64,000 nt of DNA, taken from contig CP071494.1 in assembly GCA_017354895.1 (NCBI GenBank), positions 1,674,001 through 1,738,000 on the forward strand, given 5' to 3'. The position numbers and the translations under genes were made by a program. This document shows, piece after piece, positions 24,501-35,822 of the stretch. Numbering within the stretch: the stretch's first letter is position 1; every line of letters begins with the position of its first letter. The stretch is from Podospora comata (Eukaryota; Ascomycota; Sordariomycetes; Sordariales; Podosporaceae). Under the pieces are notes generated by a model. That model was not told where the DNA came from and did not search any database. It saw only the letters and a program-made list of their open reading frames with translations.

Positions 24501-26120
24501 CTTTTTCTCTTGCTCCTGGCTTGGCTCCGGTACTGTTTTGGTTCGCCGGCCAAAGAGCGTGAAGCGGCTCTTGAAGACTGATACACCAGGACTGGGTGTC
24601 CGGGTGGTCCTCCCAACTTCTGGTTTGGAAGAGGCCGGCACATCTCCAAAGGTCGCAGCCCGAGGTGCTGGAGTAGCTTCTCGAACAGGGGGCCGCCGAG
24701 AGAGATAGCTCGGTCGATCCGGAAGAGATGACGAAGGGGGAGGTCGACTTGCAGGGCCTTGGGTCGCCAGGGCACTATGTCTTCGGTCAGACAACGAGGT
24801 AGATGATAAGTTGCTATGAACGACCGGGATAGGTTGGCCCAATGGCACTCGAAGATCCGGGGTTCCATCTCGACTGGGTCTGACAGGTGGCGTCGACTTG
24901 GGCGAAGTGACAGGCTGCGCAGCCTGGACATGTCGAGGGCGGGAATTTAATGTGGCTTTGGCGGGAGGAGGAGAGGCCGTCCGTGGTTGGCCAGCCTCGC
25001 GTGCGGGTTGAAATGGCGACTGGCCTTCATCTCGGCTACCGTGGGACTTGTGCGACGACTTTCGAGGTGGGGGGGTCGGTGGAAGCACAATTTTCTTCTT
25101 TTTCTTCTCTTTCCCATCTGCCCCTGCGCGAACTGTCGAGTTGGACGAAGACGAATTGGACAGCTCTCTTACCACCGGCAACCCCTGAGGATCAACGCTT
25201 GCACAATCTACCTCATTTGATATGCTTCCGTTCCTGCGTTTGGTGACTGGAGGTCGAGTCTGAACAAGCTCGGCCTGTCGTAGTCTGCCGGTAGATGGTG
25301 GTGCAATCCGGAACGGAGCCACGAGGCCAGGAGATTGAGAGCACATCGACGTTGGTGTGGTGTCACGGCTGTAAGGGCCAGGCCCCGGGGATTCGGACCA
25401 CCTGGTTGAGGGGCTTCCGCTAACTTGACTGCTGTTTCCCGAGAACAAAGGCGTGGGGGGGGGAAGGTCATGAGTAGCAAGTCGGTGGAGCACAACATCT
25501 CCGTATCTGTCCAGTTCCGGGTATATTGTCACTGGTTGGGCTGTGGTTTTGGCAATCTCAACCTGGTGAGCAACATGTATCTCCATCGGGCTCTGGGTGA
25601 GCTCGCGATCAAGCTGTAAGCTCGACAAGTCGGGTGAAGCCAGCGAGAATGGGTCCGAGTCTGAGGAGTTGGTCCTGGTCGACTCCTCGTGGAGATCGGA
25701 ACGGTTGGCCGTGTCTTGGACCAGGCCTGAGCGTTTTCTCCGGAGAACATTTCGTGGTTTAGAGCTGGGGGCCGGAAGCCTGCTGCTGGTTATCGTCGTA
25801 GTCACAGTTGAACCTGTTAACCCCAAAGTGTTGGGGCTGCCGATCGAAGCCCGGAAATGTGACTGTTGACCGAGACGAGAAGGCTCGAGCTGACCATCGG
25901 ACGGTCGTCGATGTGAGAGAGCCATTGGCAGTCGGCTGGACATCTTGGGTTGCGGGATGGCCCGCAACGCTTCACGGCGGGCATCTGGACCTTGTTTGGT
26001 CTTCGAACTCGTGCCGGACCCTATCGTAGCCCTTGGGGTTTCCATCTGAGCTCCTGTGTTTCTGACCCCAAGATCACCTGACCGGCCAAGAGCCTTTGGC
26101 CCTGGCCTTCTTGAAGCCAT
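21591..26120 (-). CDS. Large disordered protein with C-terminal methyltransferase-like domain
   Basis: A single intronless open frame of 1509 codons from the ATG at 26120 (MASRRPGPKALG). About the first 1200 residues are Ser/Pro/Arg-rich and disordered, with basic patches such as RSRSPRKWNFFGRSHS and many SP/TP sites typical of phosphorylation. The last 280 residues fold like a class I SAM-dependent methyltransferase: ILVIDGLGNDDW (motif-I region, but lacking the usual GxGxG), a partially conserved VVFRFPAAGPESHYRNI segment, and VLKPGGFIELSILDVD, the typical post-I 'LKPGG' motif. Because the SAM-binding glycine loop is degenerate, the domain may be catalytically weak or structural. No substrate can be named. 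The downstream flank carries the GTT microsatellite. The stop is TAA. Confidence 0.85.
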   Translation of the reverse strand: MASRRPGPKALGRSGDLGVRNTGAQMETPRATIGSGTSSKTKQGPDARREALRAIPQPKMSSRLPMALSHRRPSDGQLEPSRLGQQSHFRASIGSPNTLGLTGSTVTTTITSSRLPAPSSKPRNVLRRKRSGLVQDTANRSDLHEESTRTNSSDSDPFSLASPDLSSLQLDRELTQSPMEIHVAHQVEIAKTTAQPVTIYPELDRYGDVVLHRLATHDLPPPTPLFSGNSSQVSGSPSTRWSESPGPGPYSRDTTPTSMCSQSPGLVAPFRIAPPSTGRLRQAELVQTRPPVTKRRNGSISNEVDCASVDPQGLPVVRELSNSSSSNSTVRAGADGKEKKKKKIVLPPTPPPRKSSHKSHGSRDEGQSPFQPAREAGQPRTASPPPAKATLNSRPRHVQAAQPVTSPKSTPPVRPSRDGTPDLRVPLGQPIPVVHSNLSSTSLSDRRHSALATQGPASRPPPSSSLPDRPSYLSRRPPVREATPAPRAATFGDVPASSKPEVGRTTRTPSPGVSVFKSRFTLFGRRTKTVPEPSQEQEKKDKTARKGPAAGTGHEGYGRLGHARRRSSTTLPGRVIPGTMSSQEGKPGDSFLAERMAPVIIAGGEIIENRNASAELTRTESSQSMSLRRPSVESRNSSQISLFSREQPRNTLWPSPIPRGVTPSPAPSSRRPSESSVSEAQTLKPTLALRRSMQRLKSGEQEPPRLPKPIVTRPQVVSPSLTSLDASIMSDDSVFDPSVGLAKAKTEPATSTNLGPKKLIKRSRSPRKWNFFGRSHSQPAVEKQVEPEKPTVAAVEAPPSKPVAFYTLIDSSEAEDAETPDLDEVLREAKRADTPPAQPPVKVTEDKRRSTQIPVPQANMTPSSIIPKRTVTSPINPAPMSAVPMSPPERQAMPPRQAPPRPSRLPQVGRIPKVVSARTEQLSPPSFSRPFNRRSIQAPAVKSIVQNVEPMATAPMPPKDLTPELVQDELTERSISNISALIYGIPRLSPVDPNRSHHEFLSFSPRKNSQCTTTSSSSSGGFFNYAEATAVVPDPSAPLAEDEIWDEYNDLLGEDTPRFSAIGGKAWPKPLRLEATKRIEPALESPTLSPPPLPSLVQALRQGMEQTSSSVYTTEMSEEVRRALDTGMSICVSIPTADMSTAAAEPQKPEPAPQVNSTPTQVQQTRISSGSCSSQSSEEITPTSQVNLRVGSMTVSKWLTFGHVLFSPIRDELIPEVGSLKRPSILVIDGLGNDDWSFYAAETYPAATFFNLSPRAPLPAEHQNRSSTSSSTTIPLSPPNHHQIQYRSHLDKFPFGAQSFTAVVFRFPAAGPESHYRNIISEARRVLKPGGFIELSILDVDFNNMGNRGRRAVRRLKERIHARTPDTSLGSTSDLILRLINRKGFTDIKTCRVGIPVASPATRSSRVSFTQTNTNKKDERSLPELMSEEGPVADESITSMVAKVGRWWYTRCYESAGVANPGMGWPGSKGSMWRDRMLVKECEEWGTSLKLMVCYGRVPDGNRARVASI

Positions 26121-28600
26121 TTGGATTCTATGTTTTGGAACCAAAGTAGGTCGTGTAGACCATAATCACCTGTGGCTCATTGAATACGGCGTGAGGTGGC
26201 GCAAAGGGAAGCCGTCTCGGGTGGTCCCTAATAAGATGGAGGCGAAAGTGGCGGCCGCGTATCGAGGGGAGCTTTTGGGGGCAAATCTGCAACCGGGCAA
26301 TTATGTATAACCTCAAGCAACCGACACTCGGGTCAAGTCTCCTGTTGACCAGAACGCCTTCGATACCAGGCCGCCTGGTGGTGAGGCCTTGGTGACACAA
26401 GGCGCAAAGAGCCTCGTGGTGTGTGTTGATATCAAGAATTCGCCCCTGAAGCAAAAAGGGGCCAAGAGTAAAAGAGATGACTAAAAATTAAAGATGGCAA
26501 AAGACCAAAGTCAGAATAGAAAGAAACGTAAAAAAGGTGGGAGTCGTCGCCGGGACAGGGGATATCGATGTAGGTATATCAACAGTCGAATGGGTAGAGG
26601 GGTCGCTAGGGTAGGTAGGTAGTGTCCCGCGAGGTGTGGGTGGGTGGGTGTAAGCTCGCGGACGCGGGTAAGAGGTGGGGGCGTGAGAGCGGAAGCGCTT
26701 GCGCTGTCTTGGGTCTACCTTAACTCGACCTGTCCTGGTAAGGCCGTTCAACGGCTGGTCTTACACGGGTTGCCGAGGAGAGGAACCGGTGAAATAAGAT
26801 GAGAAGCTCGGGAAGTCGTTATTAGAAGAGAATGAAAGAGAGGCCCACGGCACAGTTTGATCTTTGAAAGAGAGACGGTGAGAGTTTTCCCCAGACAGCA
26901 CAGAGGTGTATGTCTAGCTATGCCATTGAAAATCCAGGGCTTCCTGGACCCTGTTGGACAGGATGGATGGAGAGCCAGGCCGATGTACACTTGTATCTCG
27001 AGCTATCTTTGACATGAGTGGCGTAGACGCCGTCGTCCAGACCTGCATGCGACCCCTTGGAGGATGTCGGCAAAATCATGTGGGTTCGTTCTAAATGGAC
27101 ATGGCCGACAAATGGCAGGATTGGGCAGAAAGAAGATGCAAGAGGGTCCGTTGAGAGAGCTCAGTTGCCAGTCCTGCTGCTGACTCACGAGGGATTGTGG
27201 TATTGACTGCAGGCCCGTTGAGAAGAAATGGGTCGAGGCAGCCCAGCTCTGACGAAGCAATGCATTACATAGAGAGAGGGAGAGAGGTACTTCGTAGGAT
27301 GGCAAAGTGCCCTGGGGTTGTGTTGCCAGTGGAGTCGCCGGGCCGGGGCAGGGCAGGGCGAGAAAGGCTCCACTAAAGACGGCCCTCGTTCACCTGAAGA
27401 CTGCATGTCGCTGGGCAGACTGCGCCGCGATGCGCGCGAGACAGCCCTGGAAGCTGCATGACCCTAATGCCCTATGAGCGTTTGAAAGGCAGATTTTTCC
27501 CTACCATTGGGCACCAGAATCCCAAATACCCCAGTCCCATTCTCCCAATCCTCTCAATTCTCCTCTCAAGGCCGCATATCTCCTCTCTGCAGACCGACGT
27601 GGTTTTTGCCCATCTCATGACCGTTCCTGAACAGAAGCGAGGGAGAAAATCCTGCAAGTAATATAGCAGTCGTGGACGCTCTTAATGCTCTTAAGACCTG
27701 GGATCAGGCCCGAACTCTCCCAAGAGTCGCAAAGGCGGTTGGAGACGGGAAACCGTTCGCCGCCACCGGTCTCGAGCGGCGTCGAGCGGGACAAGCGGGA
27801 GTTGAGCGGCGTGAGTGGTTGCTATGGTGGGCTTGCGGGGTGTGGTCCACGGTTCAACGTTTAGCGGTCTATGATCTCGGATAATTGTGGTCGCTAGGGT
27901 GAAGTTCAACAGACGGAGAGTGAGGTCCCAAACTTGCGAGTCGTTGATGGGCCAGCAAGGGTCGCAAACTGGTCGCTGCGTTTCGAACCCGCCAGCCGTC
28001 CCAAGACATCAAACCGGGGCTACGTCTGTTCGTCCGAAAGTGCCTGTCTGTCAGTGTCAGTCTAGCAAATCGGTGCTCTTGATGGCCATCAAACTCCCAA
28101 CTCTCGCGCATCACCATTCGAGACATCACACCAGCAGGCTGTCAAAATTCCCAAAATCTATTGTGTGCTCTCACCTGGTGTAAGACAATCGAGACCCCGC
28201 ACCACCCATGTCGTCGATCACCACGGCCCTGGACAGCTCTCCACCCACGAGGAAGACGCCACTCTTTCCTCCGACTTCACGTGCTCAGACAAACAACCTC
28301 GCGTCTCCTGTAGTCAACCGCCATTGCAACACAGATGAACACGATGGGGGAGCACAGCATCTGCCAAAATGGAGTGTTCCAGAAGACACAAAATCAACGG
28401 ATACGAAGAAGAGGAAGACGTAAACCACCCAACCGAGACGCCGTGGTTTGGCCAGCCGCCGTGCACGTGCGTCCCTATTCGTCGCCAAAACTGTGGTTGC
28501 CCCGCTATTTATTCTGATTGGCCAGAATACCATCTTTTCCAACCAATCGTAATTCTACTCTCTTGACTTTCCCGTCTGGACTTTTTTATCGTCCAGCCAA
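26121..28600. other. Gene-free stretch, part 1
   Basis: The upstream flank of the methyltransferase-like gene and beyond. Open frames are short and not protein-like. Small features only: a CT/GA-rich leader-like tract near 26.5-26.8 kb, and at 27.77-27.82 kb a cluster of GAGCGG/GAGCGGG words. I see no transposon ends, tRNA or conserved protein. Confidence 0.45.
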
Positions 28601-28821
28601 ACATCATCACTCATTAATCAAAAAGAAAAAAACTCTTTCCTGACTCCTGTTCGAAGTGGAGTTTCACTTATTTACTCCTGGAGTCATGGAGATATCATTC
28701 GGCCGTTCTCACGGACTTTGAAAATGACCTGTCCACTTTCTCATGTCTCAACTCGGACATACAAGCCCTCTCCGGGATAGCACGCGGTGATGCACAAGAC
28801 CTCTCGCACTTTCACATCCTT
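28600..28821 (+). other. Open frame without ATG, possible exon or fossil
   Basis: A frame open for roughly 70 codons ends with TAG at 28819-28821. It reads as protein-like sequence (for example VLTDFENDLSTF and IQALSGIARGDAQDL). No in-frame ATG or convincing acceptor or donor pair was found, and I do not recognise the family. It could be a chance frame. Confidence 0.2.
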
Positions 28822-31679
28822 TAGGAGCGGGGTTATTACTCACAACTAGTCGGGATATCTGTGATAACTGTGATGAGTTGAATTAACACTGTCGGCAGTC
28901 GCATTCGCTTTGAAAACGGCACAGCCTCCGGGATCAGAACAGATCCCGGAGCCGCACTCTCTCCTCCGTGATCGTCGCTCACCGACTCACGACACCGCTC
29001 TGTTGACCACAGAAGCTGATATCTCTACACGTGGAAGTGTGTCAATTGTCAATGAACACATAGAATGCCTCGTGGCTTGTAAGCTGCCCTCGATCGATGC
29101 AAGGTCCCGCTGTCTGTCTACCACGTAAAACAAGTAACAGTGGGATGGTTCCTGCACCACAAATGCACGATATCACCGGGAATCGAGGATGAGATACGTA
29201 CGGCAGCCTGCCAAGCACGAACTAAACAGTATTGCCCAAACTACAATCGGCCAAGCCGGACAGGAACAGCAGCAACAAGCAAGAAACCAACGCACGACTG
29301 CATTCGAGCTTCTGCGGGACAGGCCCAGCTTGGGACCTGTCAAACCGACCAAGTTCTGTGGCTGGTGGCAAGAAGGATCTCGTCTGTGCGCTGCCGAGGC
29401 CGTTGGATGAAAAAGAATGTTGTGTCCAGCAGTCTGCACTCCGCCACAAGCCCCAGGTTGCTGGGACCATCGCGTCCTCCGACCGACACCGATAACCGGA
29501 CTGTTTGATTTTGGGGAGAGGAGGTGAGGCTGGTGACGTGGTCATCGAGAGCAGTTGTCCATGTCCTTGTCTCTGGCTGCCTCCCAGTTTTGCTCACCGC
29601 TGATGGCAACAAGAAGTCTCTTCCAAACGCACGCCGGAGCAACAGACACGCAACTCTTACGACGACGGCATGGCGAAAACTGATGGATGATATGCTTCAG
29701 ATCAGAATATCAAGCCGGTTCTAGCCACAGACGTGCCATTGATGGAGGCATCTCTGGAACCTGCCGAATGGCATCATCTGCGAATCCCTGCCCGTTCTTT
29801 GGTCAGTGGCACCCGCCAAGGAGGGTGCTGGCAGGGGCATCTACCCGGTCGACAGGGATCCTGGCAGCCTCATTGGCGGGGGTGAATCTGCAATGGACGG
29901 GATCTGCATCTTCTTCAGGAGTCCTCATCAGTAACGTGATGTCGAAGTGGTGTGAAGCTATCGCTGATATCTTCACCTTTTTCAAACTCGATTGCCCTTC
30001 AGGATTCACTCCTGCAGCAGAGGATAGCATTGGTGCAGCGAGCTGCATATTGTTGGTCCCTCCATGCGACCAATGCTACGGGGCAACTTGATATGCTCCT
30101 ATCAACTCGTAATCCCTCCCGCTTGCCAAAACTTGAACAGCGAGTCGGCCGCCGTCGTTGGCAGAGGCAGATACCGACTGCTTGGGTCGAATCATCCAAC
30201 AATGAGACCCAGGATAGCATATAGCGCCCCAGGTCTTCGCCAGCCACAACCAGCAACCCGGGACGTCATGTGCCTTTTCTGTCGCCAGTCATATCAAGGG
30301 CCGAGTCTTGTTCTCTTTCCAGTTGACCAGTAACTCGTGCTTCTCCAATCCAGTCATCATCGTCATGGCTTGCATACTCCAGACAATCCACTGATCTACA
30401 CAAACTCAGCTGGACAGGCTCATCATCCTCCCTCCTCTGATGAGTTGTCAGAAGGACAATAGCTTTATCCAAGCCAGAAAGATATCAACAAAATTCTGAC
30501 TGGAATTCCTCACGTGGGCTGATCCGGATCTAGTGATCCTTCACCCCCTCCTCTTTGGACTGTCATCTTTTCCGTGCCGCCGCGCTTAATTCTCCCCTCC
30601 ACACACCAACCCTTAGCAGTCTCTTGCCCAACGACACCGTCAACTGGTTCATGTCTCACCCCTCAAGGCCGAAAGCCTAGCGGCGGTCCCTACCTTTACC
30701 CATTCCCTTCCCGCTAGGAAAAGAAACGGCCTTGGTCATAGTCCCTAGCGGGGCATAGTCGACCGATTTCCTGGGACTTGGACAATTCCTACACTCTCAA
30801 TGGCCAGCCTCCAGCGGCGCGGACTGCTTTCTCCTTTTTTTGATGCGTTTCCCGCAATTTTAGCCAGATTTCCTCTCCGTACTATACTCGTATTCTCCAT
30901 CGGCTGCCGGAATGTAGCCCCTTGCTCATACTTAGGTTTGACTAGGGAGAATGACTGTTTACAACGTGCACTAGGAAAATGGCGCTCGTCCCGTCCCTTT
31001 TGCGAGCCCAGGCTTCCCTTTCTTGGCTTCGCTGAAAAACAAAAGGCGGCCGCTGTGCCGCCGGCTAGCTTCGGACAAGGCTGGCTGAGTGCTCGAGTGA
31101 GAGAAGGATGGAGGGGTCAAAGTTGACCAATTCCTACGGTTTAAACATCTGGTTTAGGGGAGTTTGTCTGGTTGATAAGAAGCAATGTCAGCCAGCCAGG
31201 ATATCAAGCCGTCGATGTCAGGGCCGGTAGACAACTGTCCATTCATCAATGGAGAGACGGCTTTGTAAAGAGAGCTGATACTCTATCATCGAGGGGGTGG
31301 GCTGTACCCCATCGGTATACAGGTGAGGCTGTTCTTGGGTGGGGGTTCAAGGAGGAATTGGTTGCCGGATTGGAGACTGTGATTACTACTTTGGGAGGGG
31401 GGGAAGGGGAAGGAGGGGGATGATATCATGAGGGGTGGTGTTGATGGTTGCTCAGCTGTGGGGGATATCAGTAGTTGTGTCTCAAGTGAGAGGTGGCTTT
31501 TCTCAGCTTCAGCCTCGCCCCTATGCCAGTCTTTTATCAGGCGGTGATGGCATCCTTGGACTCATGCCTACACACGCTCATAGAGGCGCTTCCCTTTTCT
31601 GATGGTCTCTCGTAGCCAGCAAAGGCTGCCTCAGTCATCCGCCCCCAACTCTCACTACAACTAGACTTCAGCCATCCAC
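28822..31679. other. Gene-free stretch, part 2
   Basis: No supported gene. A minus-strand frame at 29803-30048 has moderately protein-like composition but no conserved motif and no partner exon. Around 30.68-30.75 kb the octamer CCTAGCGG occurs three times, once inverted. Confidence 0.4.
30676..30752. promoter_or_regulatory. Three CCTAGCGG octamers, one inverted
   Basis: CCTAGCGG at 30676-30683, its reverse complement CCGCTAGG at 30711-30718, and CCTAGCGG again at 30745-30752. Three copies of an 8-mer within 77 bp suggest a binding-site cluster, as zinc-cluster proteins often recognise CGG half-sites. No target gene is obvious. Confidence 0.3.
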
Positions 31680-32420
31680 TCTCATACTATAAAGCTTGAA
31701 CCTGGAAACATATGCTTACAAAGATTTCATCTCACATCATCATTTTAATACACACTTCACCCATCTCCAAGTACACCCTCCTTCCCTATACCACCCCGCC
31801 AACTCCCTAACCATCCTAGCCAACTCTTACTTTACACCAAACTACAGCAACCAGATATGCAACCTGCTTACCCTAAAGCCTGAATCCCCCGCTGCATCAC
31901 CACGGCAACATCAAGGCAAGACATACCTACCGTCCTCAAGATGACATGCATGAGCAGAACGACCCACAAAGTCAGAACCGAATCGGGGGGTTTTGAAGCT
32001 AGATTCACTTCAAGGCATATTTTGCTTTATGACTGCCATCGTCCCGTCTCATGCAAGTCATTTCTCATCATCGCAAGTGCGAGAATGGCAAAGTCCGATA
32101 TTCTATGCAGCCAAGACCTGTGATTATAGGAGGATCTTGTCAAAAGACTTGGAACAAGCAGACTTGAAGGAGGTATGGCTTCGGCGGAAACTCGATGTAA
32201 TCTGAAGCCGAGGGGCGGAAGGGGGGGATGAAGTTGGAAAGGGGCGGTTGGCGAGGAGTGGAAGTCTCACATGACGGTACCAGCCAGTGAGGACAAAGCT
32301 TCTTTTTTTTTTTGTGTGGATTTAGAGTCAGGTTCGACAACACACAACTGAAAGAATATGGGCTTCGAATATTGACATCGGAGCCGGGACCAGTCTCTAG
32401 TATTTGATCTCGTAACAAGC
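31680..32420 (+). other. Possible transcript without a clear coding sequence
   Basis: A TATA-like ACTATAAAGC at about 31687 precedes 200 bp of pyrimidine- and CA-rich sequence resembling Sordariales 5' leaders, ending in a short ATG frame at 31941-32123 (60 codons). The frame has no recognisable motif. A noncoding RNA or a tiny gene is possible; the support is compositional only. Confidence 0.2.
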
Positions 32421-34860
32421 CTATTCTGGATGCATGATCTTGACTGTAGTCGCCAATATCAATACCAACACTACTAATCCAACAGCAAAACTATATGCTC
32501 TCCTGAGACAGGAAAAAGGGGGCTCCTAGAAGCGATGCTAGGAAACTTTGTCCAAAATGACGCGTAGACACCTGTGGCTTGACCTGTCAATGGCAGCGAC
32601 GCGAATTTTGATCATTACCACGACGTCATTCTAGGCTGGAAGGTCCACAAGGGCGACACGTTATGTAGCCTCGAATTCCTATCGAAATTTGAGGGGGATG
32701 GTTAAGAAACACACGGGATACCTGCAACACGATTTTCGTCTTCTCCATCGTCCCTCGATAATCTCTCCGAACTGGTGAAAGCATGGAATCCATCGATCTG
32801 TTGCAACAATATGTTCATCGCCTGGTATCCATCTCGTTATTCTTCTCTCGTACTTGCCCTCCTCGACTAAATTCTCGTCATCCTCGAGGGCAAGATCTGG
32901 TTTCATCAAAATCGTTACCTGATACTCCATATTCCACTATCCTTCCAGAAGCTTGACGATCGTGACAGCATGAAATCAATGTTTCTCAACATGACCAAGA
33001 GATTGTGTTTGGAAAGTCCTGAAACCGTATATAAAGCCCAGATATTAAGTGTCTACCTATCCTTGGAACATATATCTCAGAAAGATGCTCCTCTTGGATT
33101 AGTCTATCATGTCCACCACAGGCTGGCCGTTGAGATATGCTGTGTTCCAGAACTACCCAACCTCTGTCATGGTGCTAGATCAACCAGCGGGGATCTATTT
33201 GTTCCATTGAATTCTTGGAGATCCACTGATGTCTTATATCTACAATACCGCTACAACTAATGACGATCGTATTCTGATTAGAGCTGCAGTCTTTTTAAGC
33301 CCGAGGCATGTTTCTTAACTGTGCAAGGCCACTGAGCAGCCTCGGAGTCTACCTAAGCTACCCATCCGACAAGACATGGACCCTGGACAGTGCGAGGGTA
33401 CATTCGTCAGTACTTGAGGCAAACCAGGGCTTTGTCAAATGAACATTAATGCTAGAGTGGAAGTTGCCGGACTCATCTTCAAAGACAATCACCGGGCTAA
33501 CCTCCCCTGCGTCAGCTCAGCTTGTTTAGAATGTCCTTCTCGGGCAATGCTTCATTTGTGTAGGTTGTGCGCCGATCGTCTTCATTTGACCAAACCTGCA
33601 AATGGCCTTTCGAGCCTGACCTCACTTCAACATGATGCTACCCCGATATAGCCTCAGTAGTCTTTGGCAGAAGAGGGCCCTTGATTTTCTTTCGAGTTCT
33701 GTGTCATATCAGCTGAAATGTCACCTAGATCGGCATCATCTCCACTGTTTGCACTTCATGTAAACAGGAACTTCCGATCACCTCACCCTGTTGTAGACAC
33801 AATTGTAAGCATGCATGAACTTGCCCTGCTCCATCAAAACACCCCACGCCCATCCCAAGCTCCGAGATCCAACATATTGTTCAGTGGTCTTCATACCTAC
33901 TCTGTCAGTCTTTGGATATTACTCTGAAAACTGTAAAGGGGTCATCTCGCCTCCTTCACCACTAGAGCCGATCCACATTATCATCCGCTATAATGTGGAA
34001 ATATCCCGTCAAACATAGCTGATAGCATCATAACTTGGAAGCTGAGCATCAGCTTACATACATGTCGTCTTCACGAATTCACATGTTGTGATAGACCGGT
34101 CTGGGCAGATTGTTGAATCAATTTCCCTTGGATCCAAAGTAAATACCCCGGTGCCCGCAAGAAGCCAGGCATTGCGATGAGTCGACTTCCTGGAAGCCAA
34201 CTCCATCTTCCAACAGTTCTGTCCCTGCCCTGTCGTGGTGTACCTTATTGTCTGTCGAGCGGTGCTTTATCGTCGTTTTCACTTCTCAACCGGATTTTTC
34301 TCAGCTGTAATGGCTTCATATGGTCGAGGGTTTCTCTACCATTGATGGTTGATGTTCTTCGGCTTTGGGAGCACAGATTGCGTTGATCAGCGTTATCTCT
34401 GCGCTGAACTAAAATGTGTTGGTCACTCATCCATTGTGATGTTGTCTGGGCTCTTGCGCTGCACTGCTCGGTTGTGCCTGCCCGCTCTGGGTACGCGGCT
34501 CTGAGAGCAATTTAAGTCTTTGTGTCCGTCGTCTCACGCAGGTGCAATCAGAAGCTGGTGAAGAAGAAAAGGGCAATGATGATGGGGCCCAAGGCTCCTT
34601 TCACTTTCTTTACACATCACTTGCCTCAGGCTGCCGGAAGTAAACGGTAATCATGTCAAGATTATCTTCAGGAAACATGCTTACCTTATGGATATTATCA
34701 ATGATCATTACGCTACCCTACCTCGATAACACAAACAATCGTACTGGCATAAACTACTGTGTGTCAACGTAGTCCCATCGGATTTTCATTATGGCCCTAA
34801 AATGATGTCTAAGCAGGCTAGTTGGACTTACAACCAGGGAAATGTTACTATATCCATACA
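32421..34860. other. Gene-free stretch, part 3
   Basis: Lower GC than the flanks, many short broken frames and no family recognised. TpA is not strikingly enriched by eye and CA/TG dinucleotides remain common, so this does not look like RIP-mutated repeats. Confidence 0.4.
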
Positions 34861-34919
34861 ACCAAATACATCTCCAAGCTAGCCACATAGCCTGCCTTCT
34901 CCATACCCGTTAACCAATA

Positions 34920-35724
34920 ATAGGTACGAGCCTTAGAAGAACAAAAACACACACCCCGAGAAACAGGCAAGGCCTCTGCAAAAAACTCACATGCCCTTTC
35001 ATTGGCCAAGAAGACCATGTCGACATGTAAACAGCCTGGTTCATATTAAGGACACAATATACCTGTCAAGCTACACATCTCCAAACTAAGGTCATGCCCA
35101 AACTTATGATTTCCAACTCTTCCCAAGAACATCACGACCCTCAAGAGAATACTTCCACACCTGTGTCTACAAAGCTAGGCTATACTCAAGATGTAAACAT
35201 GTCTGCCTGATGTCCAATGACGCCTTGATCCCCTCCTCGCAGGCCTTCAAGTTGTCCAATAAGGCCTGTCAAGTATCGAAGTAGGCCTTAAACACGTGAC
35301 TACATGAATCCTTAAGATAGAGACACGCGTAAGCTTGCTATCCAAATGCCTATCAACCGATCAATGAGGCCTTTAAAACTTCTGAATAGGCCTTATGAGA
35401 TAGTTCAGATACCTTCAAGGATAGTTCATATGCATCAGAAGAAAATTCACATCTGTTAAAAGATAGTTAGTATCCATCAAAAAACAGTGTGTATGCCTTG
35501 AAGAATACTCGACAGGCCTTCAGAGATAGCCGATATGCCTCGGAAGATAGTCAAAAGGTATTGATACTATCTGAATAGGCCTATTGTTCAAGATTGAAGC
35601 TGTATAAACAGAACATTTACGTCTGTCGATTCAACCAAGTGGCCTTTTGAAGTTCAAGCGATACGTACATTTTAGATCTTGAGGCATGCTGAACCTATCA
35701 TAAGCATACCTTGTGTTCGTCATG
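34920..35724. repeat. Degenerate 21-bp-periodic tandem array (about 38 units)
   Basis: From 35220 the sequence divides into units of exactly 21 bp beginning A(G/T)GCCT: starts at 35220, 35241, 35262, 35283, then every 21 bp to 35724 with no phase slip. AGGCCT opens the units at 35241, 35262, 35283, 35367, 35388, 35514 and 35577; ATGCCT opens those at 35346, 35493 and 35535. Upstream to about 34920 the pattern continues with 19-23-bp units (for example AGGCCTCTGCAAA at 34970 and AGCCTGG at 35033). Copies are 40-80% alike by eye. One plus-strand frame reads as 7-residue repeats (for example DSSYASE, DSRYASE) but is broken by stops, so I treat the array as noncoding. Confidence 0.85.
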
Positions 35725-35762
35725 CGAAGAGGCATCGGAAAATTCACAACATATTTTACATC

Positions 35763-35822
35763 ACAAGTCCCAGCACAAGTCCTAGCACAAGTTATAGCAC
35801 AAGTCACAGCATAAGGCACAAA
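35763..35822. repeat. 12-bp tandem repeat ACAAGTCNNAGC, 5 copies
   Basis: ACAAGT starts at 35763, 35775, 35787 and 35799, exactly 12 bp apart, with a fifth diverged unit (ATAAGGCAC) at 35811. It sits 40 bp beyond the 21-bp array and about 260 bp from the HSP90 stop codon. Confidence 0.9.

Noticed and set aside
32421-35000. RIP-degraded transposon in the gene desert
   Set aside because: CA and TG dinucleotides remain common and TA is not striking by eye; no terminal repeats or transposase remnants recognised.
34920-35724. CRISPR-like array
   Set aside because: Units are contiguous and diverged with no spacer structure, and the genome is eukaryotic.
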